Assembly (NCBI RefSeq): GCF_014217785.1
Contig: NZ_CP048814.1
Location: 2,728,001-2,792,000 of the forward strand
DNA: 64,000 bases
DNA from: Rhodococcus triatomae
Lineage (GTDB): Bacteria > Actinomycetota > Actinomycetes > Mycobacteriales > Mycobacteriaceae
Direction of reading: 5' to 3'
The position numbers were made by a program, and so were the translations under genes. The notes beneath the pieces were generated by a model, which worked only from the letters and a program-made list of their open reading frames with translations, searched no databases and was not told the DNA's origin. Position 1 is the first letter of the stretch, and every line of letters begins with the position of its first letter. Positions 1 to 8,428 of this stretch are shown here, one piece after another.

Positions 1-1
1 G

Positions 2-928
2 TACTGGCTCTCGCGCGCGACCCGGATCCTGCCCGCGTACTGGGTCGCCGTCGTCGTCGTGCTCGCCTTCCTGCCTGCCGCGGACGGCGCGGGTGTGCGC
101 ACGTGGGTGTCGAATCTGGCGTTGGTCCAGGTGTTCGTCCCACTGACCCTCACCGACGGGCTGACCCAGATGTGGAGCCTGTCGGTGGAGGTGGCGTTCT
201 ATCTGCTCCTGCCGTTGATCGCGTTGTCGATGGTCCGGTTGCGGGGCGTGTCGGCGCGGCTGCGGATCCCGGTGTTGCTCACGGCCTCGGCGGTGAGCCT
301 GGTGTGGGCGTTCCTGCCCGTGCCGACCCCGGAGCACGTCAATCACGACAACTGGCTCCCCGGGTTCGTGCCCTGGTTCGCGGCGGGCATGCTGATCGCG
401 GAGCTGGCCGTCGTGCCGCGCACCTGGATTCATCGACTCGCCGATCGCCGCGGGCTGATGACGGTGATCGCCGCGGTCGCGTTCGGGCTCGCCACGACCG
501 ACCTGGCCGGCCCGCCCGGGCTGGTGCAGCCGGCACCATGGCAGTACGCGGTGAAGATCGTGCTGGGTGCGGTGATGAGCTTCGCCCTGGTCGCGCCCCT
601 CGTCCTCGGCCGGGAGCGGCGCTACCGCTACCTGGTGAGCCCGGTGGGTCTGGCGTTCGGCCGCTGGTCCTACGGCATCTTCATCTGGCACCTGGCCGTG
701 CTCTCCATCGTGTTCCCGACGTTCGGGATCCCGCCGTTCTCCGGGCGATTCGTGTTCGTGCTGGTGACGACGACGGTGCTCAGCATCGCCGTCGCCTCGA
801 TCAGCTACGCGCTGATCGAGGAACCGTCCCGCCGCGAGGTCCAGCGTCGCCAGGCCCGGCGGGCCGACCGTCCGAGGGGCACCACCGCGAGCCCGGCCGC
901 CACCAGCCCGGTGAGTACCGCGAACTGA
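2..928 (+). CDS. acyltransferase 3 family membrane protein, C-terminal part (5' end outside window)
   Basis: The frame is open from the first codon of the window, so the gene starts upstream and only about 308 C-terminal residues are present. The visible part has several hydrophobic segments and family-typical stretches: RATRILPAYW at the start and QMWSLSVEVAFYLLLP about 60 residues in. Acyltransferase-3 proteins move acyl groups, often acetyl or succinyl, onto sugars or lipids at the membrane; the substrate here cannot be told. The Arg-rich C-terminus overlaps the convergent arabinofuranosyltransferase gene by about 120 bp, which is unusually long, so the true stop or the neighbour's end could differ. 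Confidence 0.85.
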   Translation, partial: YWLSRATRILPAYWVAVVVVLAFLPAADGAGVRTWVSNLALVQVFVPLTLTDGLTQMWSLSVEVAFYLLLPLIALSMVRLRGVSARLRIPVLLTASAVSLVWAFLPVPTPEHVNHDNWLPGFVPWFAAGMLIAELAVVPRTWIHRLADRRGLMTVIAAVAFGLATTDLAGPPGLVQPAPWQYAVKIVLGAVMSFALVAPLVLGRERRYRYLVSPVGLAFGRWSYGIFIWHLAVLSIVFPTFGIPPFSGRFVFVLVTTTVLSIAVASISYALIEEPSRREVQRRQARRADRPRGTTASPAATSPVSTAN

Positions 929-3900
929 ATCAGCCACGAGTGGCCCACGTAGCCGTCCGGGCCGCGCCACGGTCCGGTGGAGAGCAGCAGCATCCCGGTC
1001 GTGGTCGCCACCCCGGCGACGCCGACCAGGGTCCGGGCGGCGGTGGCGGGTCCACGCCACCGGGCCAGCCCCAGCGCCCCGGCCGTGCCGAGTAGCACGA
1101 TCACGGCGCCCGTGACTCCCGCCGCGACGGTCGCCGTGGCGAGTACTCCCAGCCACGCCGCGGTGGTGCTGCGCCACGGGCGCGGTGCGGGTCCGAACTC
1201 GCGCGGGGCGCAGCGCGTGGGCCACAGTGCCAGCAGAGCCAGGGGAAGCAGGAGCAGCAGTCCACCGAAGATGCCTGTCCGGTACCAGCGGTCGAGGGGG
1301 TAGTCCAGCGTCACCGTTCCGGTGGCCCCGGCCGGGACGACCCAACCCTGCTGCCAGCCGTTCACCACCACCGGGCTCAGTTCGGTGCCGTCCTCGGTGG
1401 TCGCGACCCACCCGATGTTCGTGCTCTCGGGCACCACCAGGAGCCGGTCCTCCCCGCTCCCGTCCGCGGGGGCGAGAGTGACCTCGCGGTGGGAGTCCGT
1501 CCACGCGGTGGCCGTGACCGGGCTCCGGTCCGCTGCCTGCGGGGCCTCCGGAAGAACCGGCAGCCGCAGGCTGTCCACGACGAATGCCGATGTCGGGTCC
1601 GCGGCGACGTCCACCCGGCCGGACGGGAGCGGAGCGGAGGCGTCGTCGCACGCGGTCGCGACCACCGGTGCACCGGAGAGCAATTCGCCGACCGTGGCCG
1701 AGAGCTGGGTGCGGACGACGTGACCGCCGATCGAGAGCACAGGGCCGGCGTCGCAGCCCACGGACACGATGCGGCCGCTCGCCTCCGACTCGGGGAGGAC
1801 GCCGGAGCCGGGCAGTGGCTGCCCGTCCGCGCCGAGCACACCCACTTCCGCCAGCCCGGCGGGGAGCCGCGTCAGACCGAATCCGCCCGCGTCGTAGAGC
1901 TCGTCCCACGACACGATGCTCAGGACGATGCGATCGGTCTCGTACGGGGCGAGCTCGACGATGCCGTCGTCGCCGACGTCCCGTACCTGGGTTCCGTTGC
2001 CGAGGTCGACGGCCACCCGTTGCGCGGTGGCGGGCAGATCCCCCGGGCTCGCGGTCAGTTCGAGCCCGGTGACCTCCGTCGGTGCGGGGAGCTCGATGGT
2101 GAGGGTCGGTTTCTCGGTCCGCCCGCCGACGGTGTCGCGCGCCGCGGTCCACGAGGTGCGGGGATCCCCGTCGGTCGCGGCGTAGGCGCCGCCGCGCAGA
2201 TCGGGGAGGTCGCTGCGCCCCCGGGCAGTCGGCGCGTCCCGGGCGAGAAGGTCCTCGAGCGGGGCGCCGGGCCTGGCCCGAACGGTCAGTTGCGGGGTGA
2301 CGGTGGCCGCGTCGGGAACCGACAGGGTGCGGGTGAAGGAGCTGCCTTCCTCGGGCGGCATGGCGAACGCGTTGCCGCAGCGCACCCGGTCCGGTCCTTC
2401 CACACAGGCGGCGCGGCCCGGCAACTCCTGGCTCAGGTCCCAGCCGGTGACCTGGGCGCCCGGCGGCGTGGGCGGCAGCACCGTGCGGTGCGTGACCGGA
2501 ACCATCTGCGGCTCGATACCCGTCGCCGCGTCCGCCGTGCCGAAGTCCTCGATCGCGATCTCGCCGACACCGAACTGGACGCCCCCGCTCCCGTCCGCGG
2601 TCCGGGTGGCGGTGATCCGGAACCAGTCGGTCGTGCCGCCGGGCAACGCGACCGTCACCGGCTCCCCGGGCTGGTCCACGCGTACCGCGGTGGTGCCGTT
2701 GGCGGTGGACAGTTCCATCCAGCGGACCGCGGGCCCCAGCGCCGCCGGACTGGTGGTGACGTGGACGACGCCGCTGCTGACAGGGGTGTCGAGGTCGAAT
2801 TGCACCCACTGGCCGAGCGCCCCGTGCAACACGTTGCTGAACCACCCGGTGGCGGTGTCCCCGTCCACGACGGCGGCGGCGCCGGAACCGGGCGACGTGC
2901 CCCCGAGCTGGGTGGCGTCCGCGGCGGAACTCGACACGCTGACGCGGGCACCTTCCCATTCGCCCTCGACGAGCGGGGTGTCGGGCACGGGGTAGTCGGC
3001 GACGAGGTTGTGGGTACGCCGCGGGTCGTCGGGGGCACGGAGTCCCGAGCTGTGGTTGTCGACCTGCCCGTAGTCGGTCTCCCGGTTGCGGGGGGTGTCG
3101 GTGACGATCAGCGAATCCACGGGGAGGCCGGCGCGCTCGGCGTCCGCGGCGAGCAGCACCGGACCCGGGCCGGGTACTGCGCCGTTCTCGTGGAGCCGCT
3201 GCACCGACTCCGGCCCGCCCTGGACCCGTGGCACCGTGGCGGCGTCGACGGTGTACGGGCCGGGGGCGACCGTTCCGGCAGTGCCGGGCAGCTCCACCCG
3301 AAAGATCTCGATCGCCGGGTAGGCGGGTCGCAGGTCGCCGTCGCGGACCAGGTCTTCCACCGGTTCCGGTCCGATGTCCTCGCCGAACTCGGCGACCTTC
3401 GTCAAGCCGGGCGATCCCTCGATCGCCTGATGTACGAGGATCGGCCGCGGTGATCGCGAGGTGTCCGGGTGCAGGTCGTTGCGGACGACGAGGTAGTGCA
3501 CGCCCTGCCCGAGCAGGGTCGCGGCGAGGCCGTCCGAGGGGCGGCCGTCGGCGATCAGGCGTTGGACCGAGTCCAGGGCGCGGATCGTGCCGGGCGGGGT
3601 CAGCGGGACCGAGTCGCGTACCGCCCACGGGGTGTCGGCGAGCGCCTGCAACGGTTCGTCGCGGGTGAGCCCCCACACCTGGTCGCCGAACGGGGCACCG
3701 GGCACCACCAGGGCACGGCCGGTGTCGGAGTCGCCAGGGCCGTCACCGCGGGTGTTCTCCTCCAGCCACCGTGCGGCCTCGTGCCAGTGACCGGGCACCT
3801 CCGCGTAGGCCCCCCGCGGTGCGAGTTTGCCGGTCCAGGCCAGGGAGGTGGTGAGGGTGATCGCGATGAGCAGCGCGGTGGTGACGGCGACCATCGGCTC

Positions 3901-5187
3901 CCGTTCGGGGTGGGCGAGGGCCGAGCGCCACCGCGGGCCGGGGACGGATCCGGGCAGCGGCACCTTCGCGAGCAGGTGCGCCAGTCCGAGGACGAGTGGC
4001 AGGCGCACCAGCGGTTCCAGTTTGTGCACGTTCCGCAGCGGGGCCCCGGCGCCGTCGAGGAACATCCGCACCTGGTCCGCGACCGGGGACGCGAGCTCCC
4101 CGGCGTACCCCACGGCCAGGCCGGCGATACCGACCATCAGGATCAGGACGAGTCGGCCGCGGGCGGGCATCGAGCGCATCGCGAGCCCCGCCAGCCCGGC
4201 GGCGGCGATCAGGCCGGTGGCGACGACGACGGCGGGCTGGGTGACGAGGACGGCACCCGCGATGCGTTCGGGAGAGACGAACGGCGTCCAGCTCCCGGTG
4301 CCGCGGAGCACCTCGGCGAGTGAGGTCCACTGGGTGGTGACCCCGGAGGACTCGATGTAGTCGAGGAACGGCGGGCTGACCCGGCCCAGCAGGAGCAGCG
4401 GGACGACCCACCACACCGTCGCGGCGACGAGGCACGGGATCCACCAGGCCGTGAACACCCACCACCGCCGGTTCGGCCGGTGCGCGATCCACCAGAGACC
4501 GGCGACGAGGCAGGCGAGCAGCGTGGCGACGGCGTTGACGGCACCCATGAGCGCAACGGCCAGCGCGGACTGCGCGGCCAGCCGGGGCAGCGAACGTGGC
4601 GGTGCGCCGGGCCTCGGGCGGGTGACGTACACGAGGGGGAGGAGCACCCACGGCGCCAGCATCATCGGCAGGGTCTCGGACGAGATCGAGCCGAGCGTGG
4701 TGAGGACGCGCGGGGACAGCGCGAAGGCGACCGCGGCGATGATCCGGGAACTGCGCGATCCGATACCGAGTGCCTCGGCCAGCCGGATCACACCCCAGAA
4801 TCCGGCGACCAGAACCAACGCCCACCACAGTCGCTGGGTGATCCAGGCGGGTACGTGGGCGAGATCGCCGAGCGCGAAGAACGCGCCGTGTGGGAAGAAG
4901 TATCCGTACGCCTGGTTCTGGACCTGCCCCATCGGGGCCTGACTACTCCACAGGTGTGCGGCGCGCCCGAGGAATCCGAGGGGATTCTCGGTCAGGTCGT
5001 ACTTGGTGTCGGCGGCGATCAGCCCCGGCGACTGCAGGAAACTGAGAACGAACGCGAGAGCGGTGGCGGCGAACAGCCACCGCCGCGACAGCGGATCGGT
5101 CGGGCTCCGCCGCGACAGCGGATCGGCCGAGGGAGCGACGGCCTCGTCGGAACTGCGGTCTGCGGCGTCAGCGCTCGCCGTACTCAA
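805..5187 (-). CDS. aftD: AftD-like alpha-(1->3)-arabinofuranosyltransferase (GT-C, DUF3367)
   Basis: A protein of 1460 residues with a polytopic N-terminal half (membrane segments from about residue 37), a long extracytoplasmic middle region and C-terminal membrane segments. The segment FLQSPGLIAADTKYDL early in the chain and the discoidin-like patches in the middle fit AftD, which in mycobacteria adds branching arabinofuranose to arabinogalactan and lipoarabinomannan using decaprenyl-phosphoarabinose. The family protein is about 1400 residues, so the length fits. The start is a TTG that overlaps the upstream DUF2613 gene by 20 bp, so translation is probably coupled; no good ribosome site is visible and the start is uncertain. 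The position next to DUF2613 and lpqI is as in mycobacteria. Confidence 0.9.
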   Translation of the reverse strand: MSTASADAADRSSDEAVAPSADPLSRRSPTDPLSRRWLFAATALAFVLSFLQSPGLIAADTKYDLTENPLGFLGRAAHLWSSQAPMGQVQNQAYGYFFPHGAFFALGDLAHVPAWITQRLWWALVLVAGFWGVIRLAEALGIGSRSSRIIAAVAFALSPRVLTTLGSISSETLPMMLAPWVLLPLVYVTRPRPGAPPRSLPRLAAQSALAVALMGAVNAVATLLACLVAGLWWIAHRPNRRWWVFTAWWIPCLVAATVWWVVPLLLLGRVSPPFLDYIESSGVTTQWTSLAEVLRGTGSWTPFVSPERIAGAVLVTQPAVVVATGLIAAAGLAGLAMRSMPARGRLVLILMVGIAGLAVGYAGELASPVADQVRMFLDGAGAPLRNVHKLEPLVRLPLVLGLAHLLAKVPLPGSVPGPRWRSALAHPEREPMVAVTTALLIAITLTTSLAWTGKLAPRGAYAEVPGHWHEAARWLEENTRGDGPGDSDTGRALVVPGAPFGDQVWGLTRDEPLQALADTPWAVRDSVPLTPPGTIRALDSVQRLIADGRPSDGLAATLLGQGVHYLVVRNDLHPDTSRSPRPILVHQAIEGSPGLTKVAEFGEDIGPEPVEDLVRDGDLRPAYPAIEIFRVELPGTAGTVAPGPYTVDAATVPRVQGGPESVQRLHENGAVPGPGPVLLAADAERAGLPVDSLIVTDTPRNRETDYGQVDNHSSGLRAPDDPRRTHNLVADYPVPDTPLVEGEWEGARVSVSSSAADATQLGGTSPGSGAAAVVDGDTATGWFSNVLHGALGQWVQFDLDTPVSSGVVHVTTSPAALGPAVRWMELSTANGTTAVRVDQPGEPVTVALPGGTTDWFRITATRTADGSGGVQFGVGEIAIEDFGTADAATGIEPQMVPVTHRTVLPPTPPGAQVTGWDLSQELPGRAACVEGPDRVRCGNAFAMPPEEGSSFTRTLSVPDAATVTPQLTVRARPGAPLEDLLARDAPTARGRSDLPDLRGGAYAATDGDPRTSWTAARDTVGGRTEKPTLTIELPAPTEVTGLELTASPGDLPATAQRVAVDLGNGTQVRDVGDDGIVELAPYETDRIVLSIVSWDELYDAGGFGLTRLPAGLAEVGVLGADGQPLPGSGVLPESEASGRIVSVGCDAGPVLSIGGHVVRTQLSATVGELLSGAPVVATACDDASAPLPSGRVDVAADPTSAFVVDSLRLPVLPEAPQAADRSPVTATAWTDSHREVTLAPADGSGEDRLLVVPESTNIGWVATTEDGTELSPVVVNGWQQGWVVPAGATGTVTLDYPLDRWYRTGIFGGLLLLLPLALLALWPTRCAPREFGPAPRPWRSTTAAWLGVLATATVAAGVTGAVIVLLGTAGALGLARWRGPATAARTLVGVAGVATTTGMLLLSTGPWRGPDGYVGHSWLIQFAVLTGLVAAGLAVVPLGRSARRAWRRWTSRRDGSSISA
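5080..5126. repeat. 27-bp-period tandem duplication inside aftD N-terminus
   Basis: A 20-bp unit at 5080-5099 recurs exactly at 5107-5126, an in-frame 9-codon shift. The encoded N-terminus therefore contains DPLSRR twice before the first membrane segment. It lies in the poorly conserved cytoplasmic tail. Confidence 0.8.
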
Positions 5188-5341
5188 CCTGGTTCAGCAC
5201 GGACGAGTTGGCGTTGCCGCTGCGGTCGATCTCCGGACGGCTGTTCTGCTGCGCTGCGGCGGTGACGCCCAGCACGGTCACGGTGCCCAGAACTGCTCCG
5301 GCAACGGCGCTGACTACCCCGGGCACCAGGAACTTCGCCAT
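5168..5341 (-). CDS. DUF2613 small membrane/secreted protein
   Basis: A 57-residue protein starting MAKFLVPGVVSAVAGAV, with one hydrophobic segment (about residues 4-27) followed by a polar, Asn/Gln-rich tail. This matches the DUF2613 family of mycolic-acid actinomycetes, found immediately upstream of aftD (Rv0236A in M. tuberculosis). The ATG at 5341 is preceded by GGGAGAG at good spacing; an upstream in-frame extension to 5407 has no such signal and was not used. The stop overlaps the aftD TTG start by 20 bp, so the two genes are likely one operon. Function is unknown, but the constant pairing suggests a role with AftD. Confidence 0.8.
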   Translation of the reverse strand: MAKFLVPGVVSAVAGAVLGTVTVLGVTAAAQQNSRPEIDRSGNANSSVLNQVEYGER

Positions 5342-5488
5342 GTTTCTCTCCCACTTGTCGCCTGCGCGGCTACCGCCGCGTACGAATTTCTCGGGCCAAG
5401 GTATCACCCGGGACGATCTCGCAGGTGGATCGGTGTGCCGGAACCGGCGATCTGTGGACGTGACCGCGGTGCCGACGCCCGGCGGACC

Positions 5489-5956
5489 TCACTTGCCGGG
5501 CGGGACGATCAGCACGGGCCGGTGGCTGTGCCGCAGCACGTGATCGGCCACGCTGCTCTGCAGCAGAGACCGCAGTCCGGTGGTGCCCCGTGTTCCGGTG
5601 ACGATGATGTCGACGTCCATCTCGTCGGCGGCTTCGACGATGGCGGTCCAGATGGTGGTGGCACATTCCACGCACCGCCCCTCGGCGTCGACCCCTGCGG
5701 AGCGGGCGAGGTCGAGTCCCTCCTGGTTGACGGCTTTCGCGTCGGTCAGTGCCACGTCCTCGTGGTCCTCGTCGGGCACCCATTCGGGCTGCATCACCCC
5801 GGACAGGCCGGACATGCGGGCGGCCTGGCGCACCATCGGCTCCCAGGCGGTCACGACCACGGCGTGGCGGGTGAGGAGGAATCGCGCGGCGTACTCGACG
5901 GCTCGCTTGGCGTTCTCGGAGCCGTCATAGGCGATCATCACGAGGTCGGCGGGCAC
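5489..5956 (-). CDS. universal stress protein (UspA family)
   Basis: A single Usp domain of about 155 residues: the N-terminal strand ADLVMIAYDGSENAKRAVEYA and a C-terminal GTRGTTGLRSLLQSSVADHVL-like loop followed by HRPVLIVPPGK. The usual nucleotide-loop pattern G-2x-G-9x-G(S/T) is nearly kept, but the last Gly is Ser, so ATP binding is likely but not certain. I chose the GTG at 5956 because AGGAGG (5962-5967 on the opposite strand) sits 5 bases before it; a longer frame from 5995 has no such signal. It is divergent from the lpqI-like gene. Usp proteins are commonly induced by hypoxia or starvation. Confidence 0.85.
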   Translation of the reverse strand: MPADLVMIAYDGSENAKRAVEYAARFLLTRHAVVVTAWEPMVRQAARMSGLSGVMQPEWVPDEDHEDVALTDAKAVNQEGLDLARSAGVDAEGRCVECATTIWTAIVEAADEMDVDIIVTGTRGTTGLRSLLQSSVADHVLRHSHRPVLIVPPGK

Positions 5957-6067
5957 GAGATCCTCCTGGTGGGGGAACGAATCGTACGAGCTCACTGTTC
6001 GAGGTCAGACTATCAAGAGGATGCGCCGATCGACCCCTTCCCGACGTGCTCGTCTACCGTCGGGGCC

Positions 6068-7243
6068 ATGCGTTCGAAGATTTCCCTTGTCGTGGCGGCC
6101 ACGTTCACGTGTGCCGGCCTGGTCGCGGGGTGTGCCTCGGGGGACACCGGGGCGGAGCCGACGCCGTCGGCCGCGGCTGCCCCTCCGACCACCCCGGCAG
6201 GCGAGCCGACGCCGGATCCGAGAACGCTCGCGCAGACGTGCGGTGCGGATCTGCTGGCGAACCTGTCCCAGCGGCAGAAGCTGGCCCAGCTGCTCAACGT
6301 CGGGGTGACGGGCACCGCGGACGCCCTCGCCGTGGTGCGGGACGAGCAGATCGGCGGGATCTTCGTCGGCAGCTGGACGGACGAGTCCATGCTCGCGAAC
6401 CGGGAGGTGCCGCAGGTCGCGTCCGCGTCGGAGCTGCCGCTCATGGTCACCATCGACGAGGAGGGCGGTCGGGTGTCGCGGGTGTCGAACCTGCTCGGGC
6501 CCGACCCTTCCGCCCGAGTGACCGCCGCGACCATGACGGTGGAACAGACGTATCAGATGGCGTTGGAGCGGGGTCGCGGTCTCGCCGACCTGGGCATCAC
6601 CGTCAACTACGCCCCGGTCGTCGACGTCAGTTCCCAGCCGGACAACTCGGTGATCGGCGACCGGTCGTTCTCGGACGACCCCGCGACGGTCACCCTGTAT
6701 GCGGACGCCTACGCACGCGGCATGCGTGACGCCGGGATCCTGCCGGTGATCAAGCACTTCCCCGGCCACGGTTCGGGATCGGGGGACTCGCACACCGGCG
6801 CGGTGACGACACCTCCGCTCGAGCAGTTGCAGACCTCGGACCTGCAGCCGTTCCGCGATCTCGTCGACACCGGCGTCGGCGTCATGCTGGGCCATCTCGA
6901 GGTGCCGGGCCTGACGGCGCCGAACGTCCCGACCAGTGTCAGCCCCGACGCCGTGGCGTTGCTCCGCGGTGGAGTCGGGTACGGGGGCCCGCCGTTCACC
7001 GGTCCGATCTTCACGGACGACCTCAGCGGGATGCAGGCGATCACGGACCGATACGACATCACCGATGCCGTCGCCGCCGCGTTGGGTGCCGGCGTCGATG
7101 TCGCGTTGTGGTTGACCACCGACGACGTGCCCCGGGTGCTCGATCACCTGGAAACCCTTGTCGCGTCCGGGGAACTGCCCGCGCAGCGGGTGGACGAGGC
7201 GGTGCTGACGGTGGCGCGCGCCAAGGGTGCGGTGCCCTGCTAG
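6068..7243 (+). CDS. lpqI: LpqI-like glycoside hydrolase family 3 lipoprotein (beta-N-acetylglucosaminidase)
   Basis: A 391-residue protein with a lipoprotein signal: a basic start, a hydrophobic stretch and the lipobox LVAGC ending near residue 22, then a Pro/Thr-rich linker. The GH3 N-domain follows, with TIDEEGGRVSR near residue 135 and the NagZ-type loop KHFPGHG at about 229 followed by DSH, which carries the catalytic histidine pair of this subfamily. Such enzymes release N-acetylglucosamine from cell-wall muropeptides during recycling; the lipid anchor puts it outside the membrane. The start is the ATG directly before MRSKISLVV. Its place next to aftD/DUF2613 agrees with M. tuberculosis lpqI (Rv0237). 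Confidence 0.9.
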   Translation: MRSKISLVVAATFTCAGLVAGCASGDTGAEPTPSAAAAPPTTPAGEPTPDPRTLAQTCGADLLANLSQRQKLAQLLNVGVTGTADALAVVRDEQIGGIFVGSWTDESMLANREVPQVASASELPLMVTIDEEGGRVSRVSNLLGPDPSARVTAATMTVEQTYQMALERGRGLADLGITVNYAPVVDVSSQPDNSVIGDRSFSDDPATVTLYADAYARGMRDAGILPVIKHFPGHGSGSGDSHTGAVTTPPLEQLQTSDLQPFRDLVDTGVGVMLGHLEVPGLTAPNVPTSVSPDAVALLRGGVGYGGPPFTGPIFTDDLSGMQAITDRYDITDAVAAALGAGVDVALWLTTDDVPRVLDHLETLVASGELPAQRVDEAVLTVARAKGAVPC

Positions 7244-7281
7244 GGTCGCTGCGTCCGTTGCCGTCCGATGGGGAGTTCCTG

Positions 7282-7581
7282 GTGAAGATTCGCGCGTTGA
7301 TCGGTGGTGCCCTCGCGGTGGGTGCGCTCGGTGCGGGCTCGCTCGCGTTCGCGGCGCCGGTGTCCGCGACTCCGGCCGCGCCGGTTCAGGCGACCTGCCC
7401 GAAGGGGCACGTGTGCGAGCTGCCGGTGGAGTGCCCGTGGGAGTGGAAGCTGGACTGGTCGAGTGGCCAGATGGTGTGGCAGCCGCAGCCGTACTGCCTC
7501 AACCCGCACGCCGTGCCGACCGAGAAGACGATCGCCCAGAAGGAGCGGGTGCGCGCCTACCAGGAAGGTCGCGCGTACTGA
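7282..7581 (+). CDS. small secreted protein, function unknown
   Basis: A 99-residue protein with a clear signal peptide (about residues 1-30; VKIRALIGGALAVGALGAG start, Ala-x-Ala region ending APVSA) and a small mature domain containing three or four cysteines and many tryptophans (CPKGHVCELPVECPWEW). The GTG start at 7282 follows GGGGAG at a 6-base spacing. It begins 38 bp after the lpqI-like gene and may be co-transcribed with it. The cysteines suggest an oxidised, exported protein. I do not recognise the family. Confidence 0.65.
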   Translation: MKIRALIGGALAVGALGAGSLAFAAPVSATPAAPVQATCPKGHVCELPVECPWEWKLDWSSGQMVWQPQPYCLNPHAVPTEKTIAQKERVRAYQEGRAY

Positions 7582-7610
7582 GCCCGGAACGGGTCTCGTC
7601 CGGGTCGTTC

Positions 7611-7624
7611 CTACCGTAGAGTAA
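7611..7624. promoter_or_regulatory. candidate TetR operator upstream of tetR
   Basis: CTACCGTAGAGTAA, 31 bp before the tetR start, matches the site upstream of fadE5 read on the other strand (TTACCGACGAGTAA) at 11 of 14 positions and the fabG4/fadA2 site (TTACTCCTGAGTAA) in the GAGTAA half. It would fit autoregulation. A second inverted pair, GTAAG-8-CTTAC, overlaps it at 7621-7638. Confidence 0.5.
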
Positions 7625-7654
7625 GGTCTGACTCTTACCACGGTTGGAGGATGG

Positions 7655-8254
7655 ATGGCTGGCGGCACGAAACGACTGCCGCGTGCGGTGCGCGAACAGC
7701 AGATGCTCGATGCCGCCGTCGAGGTGTTCTCCGAGAGGGGATTCCACGAGACCTCCATGGATGCGATCGCCGCCCGGGCCGAGATCTCCAAGCCGATGCT
7801 CTACCTCTACTACGGGTCGAAGGACGAGCTGTTCGCGGCGTGTATCCAGCGTGAGGGTCTGCGATTCGCGGAGGCGTTCACCCCCGCCGGCGACCCGGGC
7901 CTGACTCCGCGCGAGCAGTTGCGGAAGGCCATCGAGGTGTTCCTCGATTTCGTCGGGGAGCACCGCAATTCCTGGATGGTGCTGTACCGGCAGGCGCTGG
8001 GCCAGCAGGCGTTCATGGGTTCGGTGCAGTCCGCTCGCGACCGCCTCATCGAACTGACCGCCGCGCTGCTTGCGGCGAGTACCCGGGAACCTCTTCCCGG
8101 ACAGGACTTCCACATGGTCGCCGTGGCACTGGTCGGTGCCGGCGAGGCCGTCGCGGACCGCGTGGCGGGCGGGGAGATCACCCCCGCCGCGGCGGCGGAT
8201 CTGCTCGAGGCCCTCGCATGGCGCGGCCTCTCGGGAAAGAAGAAGTCCGAGTAG
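7655..8254 (+). CDS. TetR-family regulator, probably of the neighbouring fatty-acid genes
   Basis: A 199-residue protein with an N-terminal TetR helix-turn-helix (about residues 12-58; [26 protein letters not shown]) and an all-helical ligand domain. It lies between lpqI and htdX, the same position as Rv0238 in M. tuberculosis. A palindrome-like element just upstream resembles elements at the fabG4/fadA2 and fadE5 promoters, so it may repress these genes and itself, probably sensing an acyl-CoA. The start is preceded by TTGGAGG with a short spacing. It converges on htdX across a long inverted repeat. Confidence 0.85.
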   Translation: MAGGTKRLPRAVREQQMLDAAVEVFSERGFHETSMDAIAARAEISKPMLYLYYGSKDELFAACIQREGLRFAEAFTPAGDPGLTPREQLRKAIEVFLDFVGEHRNSWMVLYRQALGQQAFMGSVQSARDRLIELTAALLAASTREPLPGQDFHMVAVALVGAGEAVADRVAGGEITPAAAADLLEALAWRGLSGKKKSE

Positions 8255-8340
8255 GCATCGCGCCACCCGCTTCTCCCGAGTCCCCTTCTGCGCCCCTGCG
8301 TCCCTCGCCTCCCCGCGCCGCCCCCTGCTCCCTCCCCCGC

Positions 8341-8393
8341 TGGGTGAAGGGACCATTCGACCGGTCTGACGAGCCGAAGGGTCCGTTCACCCA
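8341..8393. terminator. long inverted repeat between convergent tetR and htdX
   Basis: TGGGTGAAGGGACC at 8341-8354 pairs with GGGTCCGTTCACCCA at 8379-8393 (13 of 15 positions). The hairpin lies between two convergent genes and can act in both directions. There is no T-run, which is common for actinobacterial terminators. Confidence 0.55.
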
Positions 8394-8428
8394 GGCGGTG
8401 GGGAGGCGGAGGCAGGGGCAGTGAGGAG

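Noticed and set aside
1489-3453. 654-codon open frame on the plus strand inside aftD
   Set aside because: AftD coding sequence on the other strand is continuous and family-length; the plus frame is Gly/Arg-rich.
5003-6067. Upstream extension of the lpqI-like frame
   Set aside because: The open frame runs on for 355 codons, but the lipoprotein signal starts at ATG 6068, and the extension is antisense to the universal stress and DUF2613 genes.
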